From NCBI GenBank assembly GCA_945900685.1, contig CAMDJS010000010.1, positions 1 to 32,158 of the forward strand: a stretch of DNA of 32,158 nucleotides. Direction: 5' to 3'. Numbering within the stretch: position 1 is the stretch's first letter; each line of letters opens with the position of its first letter. This document shows, piece after piece, positions 27,851 through 32,158 of this stretch. The DNA is from Bordetella parapertussis. Lineage in GTDB: Bacteria; Pseudomonadota; Gammaproteobacteria; Burkholderiales; Burkholderiaceae_C. The notes below the pieces were generated by a model. It ran no database searches, was not told the DNA's origin, and was given only the letters and a program-made list of their open reading frames with translations. Made by a program: the position numbers and the translations under genes.

Positions 27851-28744
27851 TTATCGCAAAGGAAACACACTTTGCAGACTGGCCGGTGTGGTCACACCGA
27901 GTTCAGCCAATCCGGGTAAGTTGCCATCGCTGACATTGTCAACCTGCATGGAGGCGAGGTTGTCTCTGCTCATCAATGGTGCGCCCGGCATCATTTCCAT
28001 CACCAAGGCTTGCAGATAAGCCAATGGCTGCGGCAGACCGAAAACCAGTCTGGGGTGACCTGCCCATGCGCCCGCGTGTTCCACCAATTGTTTCAAAGTG
28101 TAGATATGCGGACCGGCGAGTTCGTAGACATGACCAATGGTTTCGCGGTGCATCAATGCATACACCAGGGCTTGCACCACATCCTGCACCCACACCGGTT
28201 GAAAACGCGTTTCAGCGCCTGCCAATGGAACCACAGGCGCCACCGATTGCAAACGCGCAAACAACTGTATGAAAGCATCGTCCTCTGCAAACACCACGCT
28301 CGGACGCAACACCGTCAATTGCAAACCGTGCACCACTTCAGATTGCAAAGCGGCTTCGCCTTGCGCTTTGCTGCGTTGGTACAAGGACGGGCCGTGTTGG
28401 TCAGCACCAAGTGCACTGACGTGCAGCATGCGATTGACACCGGCTTGCACACACGCATGCGCAATCTGACGCGGCAATTGCACATGTACTTTGTCAAATG
28501 TGTGTCGGTCACCATGCAGTATGGCCACCAGGTTGATGACTGCATCATGGCCGGGCAGCAATGCAGCCAGCGCTTGCGGGTCATGCACATCAGCTTGCAC
28601 CACCGTGACCAGAGGCAACATTTGCACCGAGCGTGCCGACAAGCGCCGCGTCACCACCGTGATAGAGAAACCTGCGCGGTTGAGTGCTTCACACACATGT
28701 GTGCCGATAAAACCGCTTCCACCTAAAACAAGAACATTTTTCAT
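27851..28744 (-). CDS. NDUFA9-like NAD(P)-binding epimerase-family protein
   Basis: A 297-residue atypical/extended SDR of the type annotated 'complex I NDUFA9 subunit family'. The nucleotide loop VLVLGGSGFIGTHVCEALNRAG starts at residue 4; the atypical pattern lacks the usual active-site Tyr-x3-Lys but has YQRSKAQGEAAL instead, followed by TVLRPSVVFAEDDAF. The start is ATG 28744, from which the fold begins directly; the upstream in-frame extension is not typical. It is divergent from transaldolase with 72 bases between. Bacterial members are poorly characterised, so no reaction is proposed. Confidence 0.83.
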   Translation of the reverse strand: MKNVLVLGGSGFIGTHVCEALNRAGFSITVVTRRLSARSVQMLPLVTVVQADVHDPQALAALLPGHDAVINLVAILHGDRHTFDKVHVQLPRQIAHACVQAGVNRMLHVSALGADQHGPSLYQRSKAQGEAALQSEVVHGLQLTVLRPSVVFAEDDAFIQLFARLQSVAPVVPLAGAETRFQPVWVQDVVQALVYALMHRETIGHVYELAGPHIYTLKQLVEHAGAWAGHPRLVFGLPQPLAYLQALVMEMMPGAPLMSRDNLASMQVDNVSDGNLPGLAELGVTTPASLQSVFPLR

Positions 28745-28816
28745 AAGTAGGAATGTAGCTTGTCCTGTGTGTGGTTTGCTGCAAGCCTGTTTGACAACCG
28801 TGGCGATAATCGGGGC

Positions 28817-29761
28817 ATGAACCAATTAGACGCGTTAAAACTGTATTCCACGGTGGTGGCCGACACCGGTGACTTTCAACAAATCAACCGGTTTCAGCCG
28901 CAAGATGCCACCACCAATCCTTCGTTGATTCTCAAAGCCGTGCAAATGCCTGCCTACGCGCAATTGCTGCAAGACACGCGCGCGCAACATAAAGGCGAGC
29001 CCTTGGATGTGGTGATGGACCATTTGTTGGTGCGTTTCGGTTGCAGCCTATTGGCATTGATTCCGGGCAGAGTCTCAACCGAAGTCGATGCCCGACAAAG
29101 TTTTGACACCGAGGCCACTGTCGCACGTGCGCAGCGCATCATCGGTTTGTACCAAGCTGCGGGCATAGATAAATCACGCGTGTTGATCAAGATTGCCGCT
29201 ACATGGGAAGGCATACAAGCGGCGGCCAAGTTAGAGCGCGAAGGCATACACACCAATTTGACTTTGTTGTTTTCATTTACACAGGCGCTGGCATGCGCTG
29301 ATGCCGGCGTGAAGTTGATCTCCCCGTTTGTCGGACGCATCTATGACTGGTATAAAAAATCCGCCGGTGCGCAATGGAACGAGGCAGCGCAAGCAGGAGC
29401 CAGCGACCCCGGCGTGCAAAGTGTTTGCCGCATCTACAACTATTACAAAAAGCACGGCATACACACCGAGGTGATGGGGGCGAGTTTTCGCAACACCGGT
29501 CAAATCATCGCGTTGGCAGGTTGCGATTTGCTGACCATCAGTCCCGAGTTACTGGCGCAATTGCAAAGCACAGAGCTTGAGGTGCAACCCGCTCTAAGCC
29601 GGGACAAAGCGCTGCAAATGACTTTGTCCGAAGTGCATTTGGATGAATCCTCATTTCGCTTTGCGATGAACGAAGACGCGATGGCCACTGAAAAATTGGC
29701 CGAGGGCATCCGCGCCTTTTGTGCGGATGCGCACAAACTCGATCAACTGTTGTCGGCTTAA
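28817..29761 (+). CDS. tal: Transaldolase
   Basis: A 314-residue TalB-type transaldolase of the non-oxidative pentose phosphate pathway, moving a dihydroxyacetone unit between sugar phosphates. Residues 1-40 carry [18 protein letters not shown] and [30 protein letters not shown] holds the Schiff-base Lys, followed by [18 protein letters not shown] and [40 protein letters not shown] is the usual C-terminal segment. I start at ATG 28817, where the family N-terminus begins. The stop overlaps a possible small convergent frame by three bases. No partner pentose-phosphate gene is next to it. Confidence 0.96.
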   Translation: MNQLDALKLYSTVVADTGDFQQINRFQPQDATTNPSLILKAVQMPAYAQLLQDTRAQHKGEPLDVVMDHLLVRFGCSLLALIPGRVSTEVDARQSFDTEATVARAQRIIGLYQAAGIDKSRVLIKIAATWEGIQAAAKLEREGIHTNLTLLFSFTQALACADAGVKLISPFVGRIYDWYKKSAGAQWNEAAQAGASDPGVQSVCRIYNYYKKHGIHTEVMGASFRNTGQIIALAGCDLLTISPELLAQLQSTELEVQPALSRDKALQMTLSEVHLDESSFRFAMNEDAMATEKLAEGIRAFCADAHKLDQLLSA

Positions 29762-29967
29762 GCAATCAAGTCCACTTGAACGCCTTTGTCGAACGACAGC
29801 GCCGGGTGTTTCACCCGCATGGTGCGTTGTCTGACTGGTGCGGGTTTGGGCAACAGCCAATGTCTGGCCGTCGGCGGCAATATGCACGCGGTGAGGCACA
29901 GTTCTGCGTCTGCGGCAGAAGACAGATTTGGGTATGAACGCACTTCTTGCAGCGCGATGGGCTTCAT
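29758..29967 (-). CDS. Possible small hypothetical protein
   Basis: A 69-codon frame whose stop overlaps the end of the transaldolase gene. It starts [17 protein letters not shown] and has a balanced composition with G+C-rich third positions, so it could be a real small gene. There is no ribosome binding site of note, no recognisable family and no membrane segment. It may equally be a chance frame in the 385-base gap between tal and pufC. Confidence 0.3.
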   Translation of the reverse strand: MKPIALQEVRSYPNLSSAADAELCLTACILPPTARHWLLPKPAPVRQRTMRVKHPALSFDKGVQVDLIA

Positions 29968-29979
29968 TCAGGTGGCTTG

Positions 29980-30031
29980 TAGGTATTCAGTGGTCTAAAT
30001 AGTAGCAAGCAAACCAATAATTGAATACCTA
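29980..30031. repeat. 10-bp inverted repeat between tal and pufC
   Basis: TAGGTATTCA at 29980-29989 and TGAATACCTA at 30022-30031 are exact reverse complements with 32 bases between. It could be a binding site pair or the edge of a small mobile remnant; the region inside has no coding capacity. Confidence 0.4.
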
Positions 30032-30092
30032 AAAACTAATTAAAGAGGATAATTTTGTTATAAAACCACAAAAGTATTCACTTTTTCCTCGG

Positions 30093-30112
30093 GCTCAGAC
30101 AAGAGTCTGGGC
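30093..30112. terminator. Hairpin 35 bases after the pufC stop
   Basis: GCTCAGAC (30093-30100) pairs with GTCTGGGC (30105-30112) over eight positions, one of them G-T, with loop AAGA. It lies just past the end of pufC but no T run follows on the minus strand, so it resembles an mRNA-stabilising 3' hairpin more than a classical intrinsic terminator. Confidence 0.45.
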
Positions 30113-30146
30113 ATTGTTGCGCAGAGGTCACCCAGACAAAATCAGC

Positions 30147-31247
30147 TCAATACCGAAGATCAGCTGCAGGTGCCGGATTGACAGGAATGGAAGATTTTTC
30201 GTAGGTGATTTCTTTGGCAAGCTCAGGGTAATCAGGCAACATACTCACACCGTACAAGGGTTTATAGGCACCCTTGTGGCAGGTGGCACACCCCACCTTA
30301 GGGTAGTCGCCTTCTTCACTTAACCGATAGGGCGGAAACAGGGGCGCTAATTCGGTCAGGTAATTGCTGTTGATATCGCGCACCATGCGGATGCCATGCC
30401 AAGCCGTTACACGCTGAGGCGTGCTGACATTCCAGTCACCCATGGCACGTGTGTTGTGGCAATACGTGCAATTCACGCCTAAGGAGGTTGACATATAAAT
30501 CATCAGCCCGTAAGAGTGCTCGGCCTGTTTGATAGAACGGCGGTTTTGACCCGCCAGGGCTTGAGTACCTTGTATGCGGATGTTGTTATCTCCATTGACC
30601 AAATAGCTACTGAGAGGGTTAAAGGGCAGGGAAGAATTGGCCACTTCAGTCATGGTGGGTGTGTTTTGCCCAGCTTTTGCACCCAGCATATTTCCTTGTG
30701 AGTGCGGCAGTCCAGGGTTGTTAAACCAATCGCCACTGGGCACCGCTTGACCACGGTGGCAGGTCCAGCAGGTCACACCCGTATCTTTAACGTGGGTTTT
30801 CCACTGGTTATTCAAATTGCGCGTCATTTGCAACATGCGTCTGGCAACGACCTTGGTGTATTTTTCATCTGACGCCAGATTTTTGGTGTTATGGCAAAAC
30901 TTGCAGCCCTCGTCAGGTGCTACCCAAGTGGACATGGCGGCCATCAAGCGGGAAAACTCCAACGCTGACAAGTCATTAAGCACTTGAACGTTTTCGTACA
31001 GTTCATTCACTGATTGGGCATCAGGCTCGGGCGGGTCTACTGGTTCAGGCTCGGGTATTTCGTGAATAGCAGCATTGGCGGCCAGCACGCTGGGCTTGTA
31101 AATTTGCAGCATGCCAGTACCTCTGTAGCCATGCTGCACCGAGGCAGGCCCCTCACAGGCGGTTAACAGTAAGAGCATGCTGATCCATAAACACCAGTTC
31201 AAATGGATACCAGAAAGTGAGCAAGATTTACCAAGACGATTAAACAT
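30147..31247 (-). CDS. pufC: Photosynthetic reaction-centre tetraheme cytochrome c subunit
   Basis: A 366-residue periplasmic cytochrome bound to the reaction centre, which passes electrons from soluble carriers to the photo-oxidised special pair. The leader ends in a lipobox (LLLTAC, Cys31), as in lipid-anchored PufC. YRGTGMLQIY at residues 41-50 is the classic N-terminal PufC segment. Four CxxCH haem sites occur at residues 115-119, 160-164, 260-264 and 320-324, in two pairs as expected, with Met residues in the preceding helices. ATG 31247 has AGGGGGG eight bases upstream; an in-frame codon at 31286 would put residues before the leader. In most purple bacteria pufC follows pufM; here a HiPIP gene is upstream instead. 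Confidence 0.95.
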   Translation of the reverse strand: MFNRLGKSCSLSGIHLNWCLWISMLLLLTACEGPASVQHGYRGTGMLQIYKPSVLAANAAIHEIPEPEPVDPPEPDAQSVNELYENVQVLNDLSALEFSRLMAAMSTWVAPDEGCKFCHNTKNLASDEKYTKVVARRMLQMTRNLNNQWKTHVKDTGVTCWTCHRGQAVPSGDWFNNPGLPHSQGNMLGAKAGQNTPTMTEVANSSLPFNPLSSYLVNGDNNIRIQGTQALAGQNRRSIKQAEHSYGLMIYMSTSLGVNCTYCHNTRAMGDWNVSTPQRVTAWHGIRMVRDINSNYLTELAPLFPPYRLSEEGDYPKVGCATCHKGAYKPLYGVSMLPDYPELAKEITYEKSSIPVNPAPAADLRY

Positions 31248-31308
31248 GGACAACCCCCCTGCGGATTGGCGTTTCAGTGAAAACAAGATAGTTCAAACAG
31301 AGATCGTG

Positions 31309-31326
31309 TGTCATGATAAGTTGACA
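31309..31326. promoter_or_regulatory. TGT-N12-ACA palindrome, candidate PpsR/CrtJ operator
   Basis: TGTCATGATAAGTTGACA fits TGT-N12-ACA, the consensus of the photosynthesis repressor PpsR/CrtJ, with five matched bases on each side (TGTCA/TGACA). It covers the -10 of the putative pufC promoter and part of the spacer, a position suited to repression. No second full site is seen; the nearest copy, at 31343, ends in AAA instead of ACA. The regulator gene is not in this window. Confidence 0.6.
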
Positions 31327-31340
31327 CTTTATAAAGTCAA
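31313..31340 (-). promoter_or_regulatory. Putative pufC promoter
   Basis: On the minus strand, TTGACT (31340-31335) and TATCAT (31318-31313) are separated by 16 bases, each one mismatch from the sigma70 consensus. Transcription would start near 31306, leaving a leader of about 60 bases before the pufC ATG. The A+T-rich core includes a perfect 12-bp palindrome ACTTTATAAAGT at 31326-31337. Confidence 0.6.
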
Positions 31341-31409
31341 TATGTAATTAAAGAATCAAAAATTGTTTTTTTATATAGGAGATAACTAAATATTCAATAT
31401 CACGACAAC

Positions 31410-31439
31410 CCCCCAGCCGCTGAGGGCTGCCGCTGGGGG
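31410..31439. terminator. Strong hairpin after the HiPIP gene
   Basis: CCCCCAGC (31410-31417) pairs exactly with GCTGGGGG (31432-31439), immediately after the HiPIP stop codon. On the minus strand it is followed by GTTGTCGTG, not by a T run, so it is likely an RNA-processing or stabilising element, or a weak terminator, between the HiPIP and pufC genes. Confidence 0.6.
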
Positions 31440-31446
31440 AATGTGC

Positions 31447-31788
31447 TCAGGCGGCAGATTTGTTCAGCTTGAAGTTTTTACACCATCCGGCTGCGGGAAC
31501 AATGCGACCGCCATAAAAAGAGCATTCGCCCTCAGTAGCACTGCCTTCATAGAGTTGGCATCTGCTGCAATATTGCTCAGTGGTGTGTCGTGGATAACGC
31601 GTTTTATCTACGTTTTTGGATTCCAATTTGAAGCCCATAGACTTGGGGTATGAATCAGCTTCCGAGAGTCTTTCACCAGGAGCCGCCGCTTTCATTTTCT
31701 TATCTGATGCGGATACCTGAGTGGCCAGAGTCGCGCTTGTGAGAGCGGCTGAATGAATCAAAAAGATGCGTCGATTGAGATTTTTCAT
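31447..31788 (-). CDS. hip: High-potential iron-sulfur protein (HiPIP)
   Basis: A 113-residue periplasmic electron carrier. The N-terminus NRRIFLIHSAAL carries twin arginines and a hydrophobic stretch ending near Ala27, as in Tat-exported HiPIPs that fold with their cluster before export. The four cluster cysteines are Cys74, Cys77, Cys89 and Cys103 in YCSRCQLY, GECSFYGG and AAGWCKNF, the standard spacing of the family. HiPIPs are known to reduce the tetraheme cytochrome of the reaction centre in some photosynthetic Burkholderiales such as Rubrivivax and Rhodoferax, so its place just upstream of pufC is meaningful. The ribosome site is weak. It follows a DUF1566 gene by 19 bases, so it may be translated from a longer message. 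Confidence 0.95.
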   Translation of the reverse strand: MKNLNRRIFLIHSAALTSATLATQVSASDKKMKAAAPGERLSEADSYPKSMGFKLESKNVDKTRYPRHTTEQYCSRCQLYEGSATEGECSFYGGRIVPAAGWCKNFKLNKSAA

Positions 31789-31807
31789 TGAGATGGAAGA
31801 GGAAGGG

Positions 31808-32158
31808 TTAGTGAAGTTTCCGAACTAGTCGCACAAAATGCGACTCTTCGGGATGTTTTAACGAGACACCAGAAAAGCCAAAATCCATTGTGAAAACATA
31901 TGGATCAAAGTCATTAACGATGCGTGTGTAACGGCTCCAAAAAACACCAGGAGGAAAGTTTGGAAACAATTCCAACCTGACGCGTGGATTGCGGCAGTGC
32001 TGCTCGGCGATGAAAGCCAAATCTTTCAGATGAGGTAACTTCCAGTCATTGAAGCCGTCAATACTTTGCCGGTTCAGCTCGGTCACAGTGCTGATAGCCT
32101 GAAAATAAGTCATAGCTTCAGCATTGCCGACGCATTGCTGGTTCACCCAAGTTTGTCC
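31808..32158 (-). CDS. DUF1566 (Lcl C-terminal) domain protein, 3' part
   Basis: The frame is open to the window edge, so the start is missing; 116 residues are visible. WVNQQCVGNAEAMTYFQAI, NDWKLPHLKDLAFIAEQHC, WSRYTRI and the final VRLVRKL follow the C-Y--A-----DWRLP---EL---V--- and WS-S pattern of the DUF1566/Lcl_C domain, a lectin-like fold found in many secreted or outer-surface proteins. Its role is unknown. It lies 19 bases upstream of the HiPIP gene on the same strand and is probably co-transcribed with it. Confidence 0.72.
   Translation of the reverse strand, partial: GQTWVNQQCVGNAEAMTYFQAISTVTELNRQSIDGFNDWKLPHLKDLAFIAEQHCRNPRVRLELFPNFPPGVFWSRYTRIVNDFDPYVFTMDFGFSGVSLKHPEESHFVRLVRKLH

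Larger units (their letters stand above)
29968..30146. other. Non-coding, A+T-rich gap before the pufC 3' end
   Basis: Together with the doubtful small frame beside it, this forms a gap of 385 bases between transaldolase and pufC. It holds a 10-bp inverted repeat and one strong hairpin, both listed separately. No gene, tRNA or clear promoter was seen in the rest. Base composition drops sharply relative to the transaldolase gene. Confidence 0.5.

Noticed and set aside
28791..28810. TTGACA followed by GATAAT before transaldolase
   Set aside because: Only eight bases separate them, far short of the 16-18 needed for a sigma70 promoter.
31343..31360. A second TGT-N12 site near pufC
   Set aside because: It ends in AAA instead of ACA and lacks symmetry in the flanking bases.
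1..32158. CRISPR arrays, tRNA or rRNA genes, insertion sequences
   Set aside because: Read through for regularly spaced repeats, cloverleaf-like sequences and transposase motifs; none was seen.

Overview
The window looks like a piece of a betaproteobacterial chromosome (Burkholderiales, most like Comamonadaceae). The reasons are the gene families (PhaI-type phasin, H-NS with the C-terminal YRDP..TWTGRGR-type motif, argB next to slmA, the folM-like/folB/ttcA run) and the G+C-rich coding sequence. The right end carries genes for a tetraheme reaction-centre cytochrome (PufC) and a high-potential iron-sulfur protein (HiPIP), so the host is probably an (aerobic) anoxygenic phototroph. This is an inference from gene content; no 16S or other marker is present. 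No tRNA, rRNA, CRISPR array or insertion sequence was seen.

Layout. 1-1741: the 3' end of an M20 amidohydrolase, then a TetR regulator and a phasin on the minus strand. 1829-7869: an RfaH/NusG paralogue, an isoprenyl (undecaprenyl-type) diphosphate synthase, an NYN-domain protein and the complete dTDP-L-rhamnose set (rfbB, rfbD, rfbA, rfbC), with a convergent H-NS gene overlapping the end of rfbC. 8074-11388: argB and slmA, then an SDR/FAH-hydrolase pair that ends at a strong bidirectional terminator. 11390-14348: a visibly A+T-richer insert with an Eco29kI-like restriction-modification locus. Its methyltransferase is intact, but its GIY-YIG nuclease gene is interrupted by one in-frame TGA. 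A divergent two-TM hypothetical gene lies beside it. 14349-16373 (minus): pteridine-reductase-like SDR, folB and ttcA, tightly packed. 16391-17694: a MidA/NDUFAF7-type methyltransferase and a DUF2905 protein. 17741-26536: a four-gene MdtABC-type RND efflux operon plus outer-membrane factor, in which each gene overlaps the next by ATGA. 26561-29761: cca, an NDUFA9-like epimerase and transaldolase. 29762-31247: a mostly non-coding stretch followed by pufC. 31248-32158: the pufC promoter region, the HiPIP gene and the 3' end of a DUF1566-type gene.

Most notable: (i) a restriction nuclease gene disabled by a single stop codon while all its catalytic residues and its partner methyltransferase are kept, with an 18-bp perfect palindrome at its 5' end; (ii) a pufC gene not preceded by pufM, but by HiPIP and a DUF1566 gene; (iii) a sigma70-like promoter for pufC whose -10 lies inside a TGT-N12-ACA palindrome, the PpsR/CrtJ consensus; (iv) a near-identical 14-nt repeat shared by the hairpin after the HiPIP gene and the pufC ribosome binding site, which could allow alternative RNA pairing.
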